From assembly GCA_945919165.1 (NCBI GenBank), contig CAMEIZ010000034.1:1-13124 (forward strand): a stretch of 13,124 bases of DNA, written 5' to 3'. The position numbers and the translations under genes were made by a program. Of this stretch, positions 1 through 6,163 are shown in pieces. Origin of the DNA: an uncultured Traorella sp. (GTDB taxonomy: Bacteria > Bacillota_I > Bacilli_A > Erysipelotrichales > Erysipelotrichaceae). Each line of letters starts with the position of its first letter. The first letter of the stretch is position 1. The notes beneath the pieces are model-generated. The model searched no databases. It was not told the DNA's origin and saw only the letters and a list, made by a program, of their open reading frames with translations.

Positions 1-491
1 CCACTAAGATATTTCTTAATATTGATTTTTTCCAATAAAGGCTGCGCAATAATGCATTTATGACGAATAGGCAATGTTGAGAAAAGAGACAGTCGTTGAT
101 CCGCATTTTTCTGATTCTCAATGGTACAGCCAACCACTACATTTTCATAACCATCCTGCCAGTCACTAGGAATACAGTCCATAAAGCGTTCAATACGTTT
201 TGTAAGGAAAAGAAAGGTTAGATCCTTTCTCTTTCTGATCATATTCCAGCATTCTAAACGCCATTCATCTGCTTCCTCTATCAAAAAATCAGAAGAAAAA
301 CAAACATAAACAAGACCCGATTTTATCTTATAGTTCTTATTTTTATAAGTTTCAAGCGGTCGATAAAAATCTTTTGTCTTATGTATATCACTGGTATCAA
401 TATTTCTTTTTTGATCCCCTTTATGGATATAACAATGAAGACAGCCTTCACTGCATTTTCTGCATCCTCTCCATGGATTCCAGTTTGCCAT
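1..491 (-). CDS. DUF5131-type Cys-motif protein (phage Gp37/Gp68-like), C-terminus cut by window edge
   Basis: This gene reads leftward from an ATG at 491 and has no stop before the window edge, so only the first 163 codons are seen. The product begins MANWNPWRGC and continues with a cluster of four cysteines (C10, C13, C17, C20, reading CRKCSEGCLHCY). The W-N-P-W-x-G-C...G-C-x-x-C-Y pattern is the signature of the DUF5131 or Gp37/Gp68 family, often described as radical-SAM-like. Further along are KSGLVYVCFSSD, FLTKRIERF and an IAQPLLEKI segment in place of the usual EPLL motif, all consistent with the family. The start follows AAGAGG at good spacing and lies behind its own promoter. It sits past the terminator of the PTS operon and is probably unrelated to it. 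Biochemical function is not established for the family; a metal or Fe-S cluster on the cysteines is an inference. Confidence 0.8.
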   Translation of the reverse strand, partial: MANWNPWRGCRKCSEGCLHCYIHKGDQKRNIDTSDIHKTKDFYRPLETYKNKNYKIKSGLVYVCFSSDFLIEEADEWRLECWNMIRKRKDLTFLFLTKRIERFMDCIPSDWQDGYENVVVGCTIENQKNADQRLSLFSTLPIRHKCIIAQPLLEKINIKKYLS

Positions 492-507
492 ATTAACCTC
501 TTAGTTT

Positions 508-536
508 ATTATATCACTTGATAATAATTGAATAAA
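508..536 (-). promoter_or_regulatory. Extended -10 promoter for the DUF5131 gene
   Basis: Read on the minus strand, TATAAT lies at 513-508 and is preceded by TGA, giving an extended -10 (TGnTATAAT). A weak -35 (TTTATT, 536-531) sits 17 bp upstream. The predicted start would be near 501, only a few bases before the ribosome binding site of the gene that starts at 491. Confidence 0.6.
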
Positions 537-537
537 T

Positions 538-576
538 AAAAAATTCGTTGATATAGTATCAGCGAATTCTTTTTTT
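538..576 (-). terminator. Rho-independent terminator of the PTS operon, potentially bidirectional
   Basis: A 12-bp stem (542-553 with 557-568, one G-T wobble) closes a 3-base loop. On the minus strand it is followed by six T; on the plus strand it is followed by seven T (570-576). It begins directly at the stop codon of the PTS IIA gene (575-577), so it ends the leftward sugar operon and separates it from the DUF5131 gene. No plus-strand gene ends here, so plus-strand use is only structural potential. Confidence 0.8.
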
Positions 577-880
577 ATAGTCTTCTATAAACATCTGCAA
601 ACTGAGCAGCTAATATTTTAAAGCCTTCAGCGCTCATCAACTGATCTTCTGCATGCATCAATAATAACGTAATTTGAGTGGGTTGACCATCAGCTTCTTT
701 CTGAATCAGTGAGGAATGAGCTTGATGAGCCTGTTCAAAAAAACAATCACCTTCATTCATGCTTGCTTCATAAGCTTCAAAATCAGCTTCTTTTGCATGT
801 TCTACTGCTTCAATATAACAGCTTCTTGCCATGCCGACATTTGAGATTATCTGGAAACAGATCAATTCTAATCCTTCCAT
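575..880 (-). CDS. PTS lactose/cellobiose-family IIA component
   Basis: This is a cytoplasmic phosphocarrier of the Lac/Chb family: it takes phosphate from HPr on a histidine and passes it to IIB. The 101-residue product is all-helical in character and has the family landmarks AHQAHSSLIQKEADG (about 51-65) and LLMHAEDQLMSAEGF. In the latter, H76 is the expected phosphorylated histidine and D79 the trimer-centre metal ligand. A GTG three codons upstream (889) is in frame but lies inside the AGAGGTG ribosome binding site, so the ATG at 880 is the real start. It begins one base after the IIB stop, which implies translational coupling. Last gene of the operon, directly before the terminator. Chitobiose, cellobiose and lactose members cannot be told apart from this subunit alone. 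Confidence 0.93.
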   Translation of the reverse strand: MEGLELICFQIISNVGMARSCYIEAVEHAKEADFEAYEASMNEGDCFFEQAHQAHSSLIQKEADGQPTQITLLLMHAEDQLMSAEGFKILAAQFADVYRRL

Positions 881-881
881 T

Positions 882-1199
882 TTATTCACCTCTATAGTTT
901 TTTAGACAGGCAATTGCATCCTTTAATACTTTTTCACCGTTCATAGACCCATAGGCTGTAAAATCAATAACCATAACTGGTTTTTCGTGTTTTACTCTTT
1001 CGTTCATCTTTTTTTCAAGATAGCGAACCTGAGGTCCTAGACAAACAATATCAGCTTTTTCAACTTCTTTGACACTTGCTGCATCACCAACAGCCCAAAT
1101 TTTTGCTTCAATATCTGTTTTTAAAGCATAATCTTGCATTTTTTTAACAAGCATGCTAGTACTCATTCCTGCATTGCATACTAATAAAATTCGAATCAT
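882..1199 (-). CDS. PTS lactose/cellobiose-family IIB component
   Basis: Cytoplasmic PTS subunit that accepts phosphate from IIA on a cysteine and hands it to the incoming sugar at IIC. The 105-residue product opens with MIRILLVCNAGMSTSMLV: a beta strand, then the phosphorylation loop with active-site C8 (C-N-A-G-M-S-T-S), typical of this IIB family. It also has ADIVCLGPQVRYLEKKM (about 49-65), the usual core strand and helix around the fold. Length is normal for the family. The ribosome binding site GGGAGAA lies inside the 3' end of the preceding phosphatase gene, whose stop is two bases upstream of this ATG. Having IIB and IIA at the far end of the operon, three genes away from IIC, is an uncommon order but leaves a complete IIA-IIB-IIC set. 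Confidence 0.93.
   Translation of the reverse strand: MIRILLVCNAGMSTSMLVKKMQDYALKTDIEAKIWAVGDAASVKEVEKADIVCLGPQVRYLEKKMNERVKHEKPVMVIDFTAYGSMNGEKVLKDAIACLKNYRGE
887..893 (-). promoter_or_regulatory. Ribosome binding site that fixes the IIA start
   Basis: AGAGGTG on the minus strand ends six bases before the ATG at 880. It contains the in-frame GTG at 889, which therefore cannot be the start codon. It sits inside the last codons of the IIB gene. Confidence 0.8.
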
Positions 1200-1201
1200 A
1201 A

Positions 1202-1897
1202 TTATTCTCCCAAATAACTTGTATCATTTAAAGCAATCAATGTCCATTCACCATTTTCGTACTCTACTATAGTAACTGAACAATTTGCTAATCCTTCATA
1301 TAATGAATCAGCAGCTTCATAATCAATTTCATAAAGAATAGAAAGAATGGTCATACCATGCGTAGAAACAAGCACATTTTGATTTAGGTTTTGTGGATCA
1401 GACACTATATCATATAATGCTTCCATACCTCGATCAGCTAAAATATAGAAGTTTTCTCCTCCATAGTCAACCCATCCGTTTTCCCAGACATAATCTTCAC
1501 CTTTTGCCCATAAACGCTGTACTGGATTGGCTTCCAAACTGCCATAATTCATCTCTTTCAGTCTTTCATCCTCTTTGATTTCTAAATTTCTATCTCCAAT
1601 GAGTAATTTAGCTGTATCCATTGCTCTTCCACTCGGTGATGAATAAACATTGGCAAATTCAATATCTTCAAGCCCATCATGTAAAGCTTGAGCTTGTAAA
1701 ATTCCTTCTTCTGTAAGAGGAGAATCGCTCCATCCTTGAGCTAGACCTTTTACATTATACTCCGTTTCTCCATGGCGAGTTAGATAAATCGTTACTTTTC
1801 CATCAATTTGAGGTTTTGGGTCACTTTTTGAACATCCTCCAAGTGTGCCAATTAAGCCTACACACAATATTAATGAACAAATTTTTTTAATTTTCAT
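1202..1897 (-). CDS. Exported histidine-phosphatase-family lipoprotein
   Basis: A 231-residue member of the histidine phosphatase (phosphoglycerate mutase-like) superfamily. Residues 1-22 form a lipoprotein signal: KIKK, a hydrophobic core and lipobox L-G-G-C with C22 as the lipidated cysteine, so the enzyme should sit on the outer face of the membrane. The catalytic set is intact: TRHGET with phospho-acceptor H42 and R41, SSPSGRA with R91, LKEMNYG with proposed acid E115, and STHGMT with H180. It overlaps the end of the esterase gene by 11 bp and has a strong AAGGAGGT ribosome binding site. Known relatives hydrolyse phosphomonoesters; the substrate here is unknown. Its place in a sugar PTS operon suggests removal of phosphate from an extracellular saccharide or glycoside, which is inference. 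An exported member of this family inside a PTS operon is unusual. Confidence 0.88.
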   Translation of the reverse strand: MKIKKICSLILCVGLIGTLGGCSKSDPKPQIDGKVTIYLTRHGETEYNVKGLAQGWSDSPLTEEGILQAQALHDGLEDIEFANVYSSPSGRAMDTAKLLIGDRNLEIKEDERLKEMNYGSLEANPVQRLWAKGEDYVWENGWVDYGGENFYILADRGMEALYDIVSDPQNLNQNVLVSTHGMTILSILYEIDYEAADSLYEGLANCSVTIVEYENGEWTLIALNDTSYLGE

Positions 1898-2687
1898 CAG
1901 AAATGACCTCCTTTTTCTTTCCTGCTAATATTACAGCTGCTGCAATTAAACCAACTGCACCTAACGAAACAAGAACAGCACCGTAGATATCAATAAATGT
2001 CAATGGTACATAATGACTAGGTTGTTTTGTTTGTAAAGATAGCCACTCAAAGATGGTAACAGGCTCTCCATTCGCATAAACTGGAAGTCCGTCATAATCA
2101 ATCATTTCTTCATTATTCAGTGTATAAATCCATACAAAATGAGCATAATATTCATATGGTGTTTCACCGTCTTTTTGAAAATACAGCCCGCTTGTATCCA
2201 TAACATTATCAAAAAGAGTAAAATGAACATTCAATGCATTAGCTTCGATAAGTCTTTCATAGGTCGGAATTGTAATATACTGTGGTTCTGCTAAATCATC
2301 CGTAATTGCATGAGTAAACCAAATCGGCATATGTTTAATCTTTTGTATGTCATCATCAGTTACATAATCATTATATAACGCTTCACAGATTGGAAATGCT
2401 GCCGCGAAATACTCAGGATGATCAATCACCATACGCATTGTCATATATCCACCATTTGAACAGCCACCAATAATAATACGATCAGTATCAATATCCGGAT
2501 TACTCTGAACATAAGAATCGATTAACGCAAATAGTGATTCAGAATACATACTGCTTCCATCAATGGTCATATTTCCATCTCCCTGATCCATCCAGAAAGT
2601 TGGTGATTGAGGAGCTAATACGTATGCACCTTCAAAATAGCTTTGAATTGGGTCTTTTGCTAGATTTGTAACTTCATTTCCTAACAA
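1887..2687 (-). CDS. C-terminal fragment of the broken esterase (catalytic core and membrane anchor)
   Basis: The 266-residue open stretch carries the catalytic core. It has the nucleophile elbow G-C-S-N-G (S77 here, S284 in full-length count), THAITDDLAEP with the probable acid D130, and YYAHFVWIY with the probable base H183. Residues 234-256 (IYGAVLVSLGAVGLIAAAVILAG) form one transmembrane helix, followed by GKKKEVISDEN, a positive cytoplasmic tail. The full enzyme would therefore have been tethered outside the cell. The apparent TTG start at 2687 is only where the stretch could begin: no ribosome binding site precedes it, and eight sense codons in the same frame lie between it and the TAA. 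It lacks a signal peptide of its own, so independent function is unlikely. Confidence 0.6.
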   Translation of the reverse strand: MLGNEVTNLAKDPIQSYFEGAYVLAPQSPTFWMDQGDGNMTIDGSSMYSESLFALIDSYVQSNPDIDTDRIIIGGCSNGGYMTMRMVIDHPEYFAAAFPICEALYNDYVTDDDIQKIKHMPIWFTHAITDDLAEPQYITIPTYERLIEANALNVHFTLFDNVMDTSGLYFQKDGETPYEYYAHFVWIYTLNNEEMIDYDGLPVYANGEPVTIFEWLSLQTKQPSHYVPLTFIDIYGAVLVSLGAVGLIAAAVILAGKKKEVISDEN

Positions 2688-2711
2688 AACAAGATCTGGA
2701 TCAGTTCCGCC

Positions 2712-3308
2712 TTATCCCATTCCATGCAGCCAGATAATCAAAGCATGTTTCTTATCATCTTCTTTGGGAGAATAAGATGCATATGATAGATTCATTTCTT
2801 TAAATCTTGAGTCTTCATAAGTAAAGACGTTTTTTTCAAATTCATCAGCTACAAGCTTAAACTGCTCTCCCATCTGATTCCATGTTTTCTGAGTATTAGT
2901 TTGAGTGATAGTAAACTGCATATCTACCCAAGAATTTGAAAAAGACTCAAAATCAAAATAGAACGGATTAGTTTCTTGGTTTTCCGGTCCTATCTCTAAA
3001 CTTAAGGCAACATATTCATTGACACCATCATCAGGATTACCTTTTTCATCAGAATAATACACTTCTGTAATTTTCACAGGCTGATTGACGATTTCTTCTC
3101 CGTCAAGCGTTTCTAAAACCTGAACTTCAAATTGATTGAGATCTGTTGATGAAGCACCTTGTATTACCAGTTTAGTAACAGCTGGACCCCAATCCTGACC
3201 TTCGATAATCATGGTATAGGATGAATTATCAACAGGTTCTCGCGCTGATATGACTGTTGGCATGAGCAACATGCAACCCATCAGCATAAAAGCAAGTAGT
3301 TTCTTCAT
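2712..3308 (-). CDS. N-terminal fragment of the broken esterase (signal peptide and beta-sandwich domain)
   Basis: This 198-residue product is what ribosomes would actually make from the first half of the broken esterase. It starts with MKKLLAFMLMGCMLLMPTVISA, a clear Sec signal peptide with likely cleavage after SA at about residue 22. The mature part is rich in alternating hydrophobic residues (TMIIEG, TKLVIQG, ALSLEIG, MQFTITQ) and resembles the Ig-like N-terminal domain found in front of some EstA-type esterases. It ends at the first strand of the hydrolase fold (HALIIWLHGMG). Translation starts from a good AAAGGAA site two bases after the GH1 stop. On its own it has no catalytic residues, so at most it could be a secreted carbohydrate-contact domain; more likely it is degraded. 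Confidence 0.7.
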   Translation of the reverse strand: MKKLLAFMLMGCMLLMPTVISAREPVDNSSYTMIIEGQDWGPAVTKLVIQGASSTDLNQFEVQVLETLDGEEIVNQPVKITEVYYSDEKGNPDDGVNEYVALSLEIGPENQETNPFYFDFESFSNSWVDMQFTITQTNTQKTWNQMGEQFKLVADEFEKNVFTYEDSRFKEMNLSYASYSPKEDDKKHALIIWLHGMG

Positions 3309-3310
3309 AG

Positions 3311-4699
3311 TTATAATTCCTTTCCGTTTGTTTCTATAACTTTTTTATACCAGTAAAAGCTATCTTTTCGATATCTTTTATTTGTTCCATTTCCAAAATC
3401 ATCACGATCAACATAAATCATGCCATATCGCTTTTTCATTTCAAATTTGCTGGCACTAATCAAATCAATGATTCCCCAAACACAATAGCCCATAACATCA
3501 ACACCATCCTCTTCGATTGCCTTTATCATTTGATTAAGATGCTGACGCATATAGTCAATACGATAGTCATCATGAATTTTTCCTTGAATGAGCTTATCTT
3601 CATGACCTAATCCATTTTCAACAATGAAAATCGGTTTCTTAAAGCGATCATATAGTTCATTCAGTGAAATTCTTAATCCGACAGGATCAATCTGCCATCC
3701 CCATTTACTTTGTTCTAAATACGGATTAATCCCTCCGCTTGACATGTTTCCATCAGTACTTTCATCGTTGGTTGTCCATGACATATAATAACTGATTGCG
3801 ATAAAATCTACACGTCCATTTATTAAGTCAACTTCATCTTCACTTGTCAAATCTATCTGCATTTGATGTGATCGCCATAGAGCTTTTGCTTTATTTGAAT
3901 AATATCCCTGAGTCATTACTTCTGCAAAATAATAGCTTTCGTCATTATAATGAATTGCTTTTAAAACATTCTCCGGATGGCAGTTTTCTGGATAAGTTGG
4001 TCCATACATCAGCATCATGCCAATCTGCATTTCTGGATCTATTTTTTTTGCAAGCCGTACTGCCTTCGCGCTTGCCACCATCTGATAATGTGCCATCTGC
4101 AACATCACTTGCATATCATCCGTATGAATACCTGTTGTCATTTCTGATTTATAAGTTACTACATTGATTTCATTAAATGTTATCCATTTTTTTACCCGTT
4201 GATGATATCTGTTAAAAAGTACTTCACAATACGTTATATAGAAATCAATCATATCACGACTTGACCAAGATCCATATTTTTCAACAAGATGATATGGTAT
4301 TTCAAAGTGAGAAATCGTAACAATAGGTTCGATATGATATTTTTCCAGCTCATCTAAAAGGCTATCATAAAATGTAAGGCCTTTTTCATTTGGTTGATCA
4401 TCATCGCCATTTGGAAAAATACGCGCCCAATTAATTGAGAACCGTAAACACTTGATTCCCATTTCGCTCATCATAGCGATATCTTCTTTATAAGTATGAT
4501 AGAAATCTATTGCATGATGTGTTGGATAATATTGAGCTGAATTGATGGGAAAATGAACTTCTCTTTCTTTAGTTTCTGAATTTAAGCAATAAAGATCGTT
4601 GGTAATTAATCCTTTTCCGTCTTCTTGATAAGCTCCTTCACATTGATGTGCACTGATAGCTCCGCCCCAGAGAAAACTATTCCTGATTTGTGGCTGCAT
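3311..4699 (-). CDS. GH1 6-phospho-beta-glucosidase
   Basis: Cytoplasmic glycoside hydrolase of family 1 (462 residues, full length) that splits PTS-phosphorylated beta-glucosides into glucose 6-phosphate and the aglycone or sugar. The fold opens with FLWGGAISAHQCEGAY. Retaining catalysis is shown by the acid/base E177 in TFNEIN and the nucleophile E361 in IVENGLG. The phosphate-binding pattern near the end is present in SASKFEMKKRYG, where S415, K423 and Y425 match the S...K-x-Y set that distinguishes 6-phospho enzymes from plain beta-glucosidases. The ATG overlaps the end of the IIC gene by 23 bp, with GAGGAAG about 9-12 bases upstream, so the pair is coupled. 6-Phospho-beta-galactosidase is less likely from the W-G-I-I-D...SAS context, but aryl versus disaccharide preference cannot be read. 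Confidence 0.93.
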   Translation of the reverse strand: MQPQIRNSFLWGGAISAHQCEGAYQEDGKGLITNDLYCLNSETKEREVHFPINSAQYYPTHHAIDFYHTYKEDIAMMSEMGIKCLRFSINWARIFPNGDDDQPNEKGLTFYDSLLDELEKYHIEPIVTISHFEIPYHLVEKYGSWSSRDMIDFYITYCEVLFNRYHQRVKKWITFNEINVVTYKSEMTTGIHTDDMQVMLQMAHYQMVASAKAVRLAKKIDPEMQIGMMLMYGPTYPENCHPENVLKAIHYNDESYYFAEVMTQGYYSNKAKALWRSHQMQIDLTSEDEVDLINGRVDFIAISYYMSWTTNDESTDGNMSSGGINPYLEQSKWGWQIDPVGLRISLNELYDRFKKPIFIVENGLGHEDKLIQGKIHDDYRIDYMRQHLNQMIKAIEEDGVDVMGYCVWGIIDLISASKFEMKKRYGMIYVDRDDFGNGTNKRYRKDSFYWYKKVIETNGKEL

Positions 4700-5972
4700 A
4701 TGATTGTTCTTCCTCTAATGCCTTCTTATCAGCAATTTTAAAGAATGGATAGTAAAGAATGCATAATACGACAATGACAACAACCATGACAAGTGCAAAG
4801 TTAATTCCGGAATAAATTAACTGCTGAATAACAGGCGGCATAACCCAAGGAAGTTCAATTGTTGGATTTACATAAGTCAAAAAGCCAATTTTAAAGAAAA
4901 AGTGTACAACAGCGCCTGAAACAGCTACTGATGAAACTAGTGGAATAAAGAAAATCGGATTAAGAACAACAGGCACACCAAATATAATAGGTTCGTTGAT
5001 ATTAAAGATACTTGGAACAAGCGTAAGTGCACGCATAGCTTTAAATTTTTCTGACTTAGCTGTTAACATATCAATTGCAAGACCAATCGTATTTCCAGTT
5101 CCGCCTACCATAATAATCGCAGTAACAAACATAAATTCCAAATATGGTTGAGGATTTCCTGCCAAAAAGGCTTCAATATTATAAATATAAATTGGTGCAG
5201 TTACTGCATAGAACAGATTTATGATGGCTGCAGGATGAATGCCAAAAAACCACAAGAGGTTGGCGAACGTAAATACCAGTATGACTGATAATGGTGATGA
5301 TCCAATGAAAGATAATGGAGCTGTTACAATTGAATTAACAAATGTAATAGCATCACCAAATGGTGAAACATTAAATCCTGCTTTTAATATAAATGCCTGA
5401 ATAAAAATCAGCATGGCAATGAAAGTAGGACCTAAAGACTCGGAAACCATATTAGGTACAGAATCAGGTAATTTAATTACAAACATGTTTCTTTTTTTCA
5501 TGTAAGCATAAAACTTCGTTACCAAAATAGCAACAATCATCGCAACAAAGATACCATCACTTCCAATTGAAGAAGTAGTAATCATGGCAGCCCACCAATC
5601 TAAACCTAGTTCAATTTGCTGCTGAGGCACTAGAATTAAAAAGAAAGATAAAGATAAAATGGTTGGTGTAATTGGACTTACCTCTTCAATCTTAGCGGTC
5701 TCATAAGCAATCGTTACAACGATATACAATGCATATAAACCTGTCGTAATATTAATAAAATCAGTAATGACCTGAGTAAGACCCAATTGTGCAAGAAGCA
5801 TTTGCCATGGTTCAAATGGAAACTGACCTACAATGGCAATGAAAGCAACACCTAATGAGATTGGAAGTACTGCCATCATACCGTTTGTAATAGACTGAAT
5901 CGTTTTGTTTGCTGCCATTTTTTCAGCTAACGGACCAACCAGTCGTTCCAAAACTGTTTGAAATTTTGACAT
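4677..5972 (-). CDS. PTS lactose/cellobiose-family IIC permease (CelB type)
   Basis: Integral membrane sugar channel of the Lac/Chb PTS family; with IIA and IIB it imports a beta-glycoside and phosphorylates it. The 431-residue product has about ten hydrophobic spans. It also has the family landmarks WFFGIHP (about 242-247), GGTGNTIGL and SIFNINEPIIFGVPVVLNP, in which E327 of the NEP motif is the conserved sugar-contact region. A TTG seven codons upstream (5993) is in frame, but it precedes the AAAGGAGG ribosome binding site (5988-5981), which is placed eight bases before the ATG at 5972. I take the ATG. First gene of the operon, behind a MerR-type promoter and a cre site. Substrate is probably cellobiose or an aryl-beta-glucoside, judged from the GH1 neighbour; the exact sugar is not visible. 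Confidence 0.93.
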   Translation of the reverse strand: MSKFQTVLERLVGPLAEKMAANKTIQSITNGMMAVLPISLGVAFIAIVGQFPFEPWQMLLAQLGLTQVITDFINITTGLYALYIVVTIAYETAKIEEVSPITPTILSLSFFLILVPQQQIELGLDWWAAMITTSSIGSDGIFVAMIVAILVTKFYAYMKKRNMFVIKLPDSVPNMVSESLGPTFIAMLIFIQAFILKAGFNVSPFGDAITFVNSIVTAPLSFIGSSPLSVILVFTFANLLWFFGIHPAAIINLFYAVTAPIYIYNIEAFLAGNPQPYLEFMFVTAIIMVGGTGNTIGLAIDMLTAKSEKFKAMRALTLVPSIFNINEPIIFGVPVVLNPIFFIPLVSSVAVSGAVVHFFFKIGFLTYVNPTIELPWVMPPVIQQLIYSGINFALVMVVVIVVLCILYYPFFKIADKKALEEEQSYAATNQE

Positions 5973-5980
5973 TTCTATTT

Positions 5981-5988
5981 CCTCCTTT
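5981..5988 (-). promoter_or_regulatory. Ribosome binding site that fixes the IIC start
   Basis: AAAGGAGG on the minus strand ends eight bases before the ATG at 5972. It rules out the in-frame TTG at 5993, which lies upstream of it. Its first base also touches the cre site. Confidence 0.85.
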
Positions 5989-6002
5989 GTCAACGCTTAC
6001 AT
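5988..6002 (-). promoter_or_regulatory. cre site for CcpA over the PTS operon start point
   Basis: Minus strand reads ATGTAAGCGTTGACA, matching every fixed position of the consensus WTGNAANCGNWNNCW. It overlaps the last bases of the proposed -10 (6001-6006) and the expected transcription start near 5994, so CcpA bound here would block initiation or early elongation. The match is by eye; binding is an inference. Confidence 0.7.
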
Positions 6003-6031
6003 TTTAAACGTTGAAGTGACTTTAATGTAAA
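6001..6031 (-). promoter_or_regulatory. MerR-type promoter of the PTS operon, 19-bp spacer
   Basis: Minus strand: -35 TTTACA (6031-6026) and -10 TAAAAT (6006-6001), each five of six to consensus, separated by exactly 19 bp instead of 17. An elongated spacer of 19-20 bp with a dyad inside is the hallmark of promoters activated by MerR-family regulators through DNA distortion. A MerR gene is transcribed divergently next to it. Confidence 0.65.
6008..6028 (-). promoter_or_regulatory. Dyad operator for the MerR-family regulator
   Basis: The core is TTGAAGT-G-ACTTTAA (6011-6025) on the plus strand, an inverted repeat with one mismatched pair, extended by AC (6008-6009) and GT (6027-6028). Eight of ten symmetric positions pair. 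It occupies the spacer of the 19-bp promoter, exactly where a MerR dimer sits in studied systems. Confidence 0.6.
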
Positions 6032-6040
6032 GCGTTTTCA
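6026..6040. promoter_or_regulatory. Imperfect cre-like element over the -35
   Basis: TGTAAAGCGTTTTCA on the plus strand resembles a cre box but has one extra base, 15 instead of 14. On the minus strand the left half (TGAAAACG) fits perfectly and the right half is shifted by one. It covers the -35 of the PTS promoter. It may be a second weak CcpA site or an unrelated element. Confidence 0.35.
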
Positions 6041-6061
6041 TTTATTTTTTTTGAATTTTGT

Positions 6062-6096
6062 TAATTATTACAAATAGATCACTAATTAGTACAAAT
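6062..6096. repeat. Two 14-bp direct repeats, 21 bp apart
   Basis: TAATTATTACAAAT (6062-6075) and TAATTAGTACAAAT (6083-6096) differ at one base and start 21 bp apart, two helical turns, so both face the same side of the DNA. They lie upstream of both divergent promoters. They may be a protein-binding pair or an A+T-rich UP-like region. Confidence 0.5.
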
Positions 6097-6132
6097 TGAA
6101 CGATAGGTTTTCCGTTATTTTATAAAATTGCA

Positions 6133-6141
6133 TGATATAAT
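6133..6141 (+). promoter_or_regulatory. Extended -10 promoter of the MerR-family gene
   Basis: TGATATAAT gives a consensus -10 (6136-6141) with the TGn extension. No good -35 is present 17 bp upstream (CGTTAT). The start would fall near 6148, leaving a short leader with AGGAG (6153-6157) before the ATG at 6164. Confidence 0.65.
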
Positions 6142-6163
6142 GGTCATGGAATAGGAGATTTCT

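Larger units (their letters stand above)
1887..3308 (-). pseudogene. Secreted, membrane-anchored COG4099-like esterase, interrupted by one in-frame TAA
   Basis: A 474-codon reading frame is continuous from the ATG at 3308 to the stop at 1887 except for a TAA at 2714-2712. It encodes a signal peptide, an N-terminal beta-rich domain (about 27-185), an alpha/beta-hydrolase domain and a C-terminal transmembrane helix. The TAA falls in the oxyanion-hole motif: the protein reads WLHGMG-stop-GGTD, where relatives have HG-x-G-E-x-G. A single G-to-T change in a GAA codon explains this, with no frame shift. Serine nucleophile, acid and histidine are all downstream, so no active enzyme can be made without readthrough. 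The flanking gene spacing (2 bp after GH1, 11-bp overlap with the phosphatase) is intact, so the damage looks recent. A sequencing error or a strain polymorphism remains possible. Deacylation of esterified glycosides before uptake is the inferred original role. Confidence 0.85.

Noticed and set aside
881..889. GTG start at 889 for the IIA gene
   Set aside because: The GTG is itself part of the AGAGGTG ribosome binding site for the ATG at 880.
2685..2714. Internal TTG restart making the catalytic half of the esterase a separate gene
   Set aside because: No ribosome binding site precedes it, it has no signal peptide, and eight codons of the same family sequence lie upstream of the TTG up to the TAA.
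2712..2714. Programmed readthrough or recoding at the TAA
   Set aside because: TAA is not a known selenocysteine or pyrrolysine codon, and other genes here use TAA as an ordinary stop. No recoding structure was apparent.
5973..5993. TTG start at 5993 for the IIC gene
   Set aside because: It lies upstream of the AAAGGAGG that serves the ATG at 5972, and inside the cre site at the expected transcription start.
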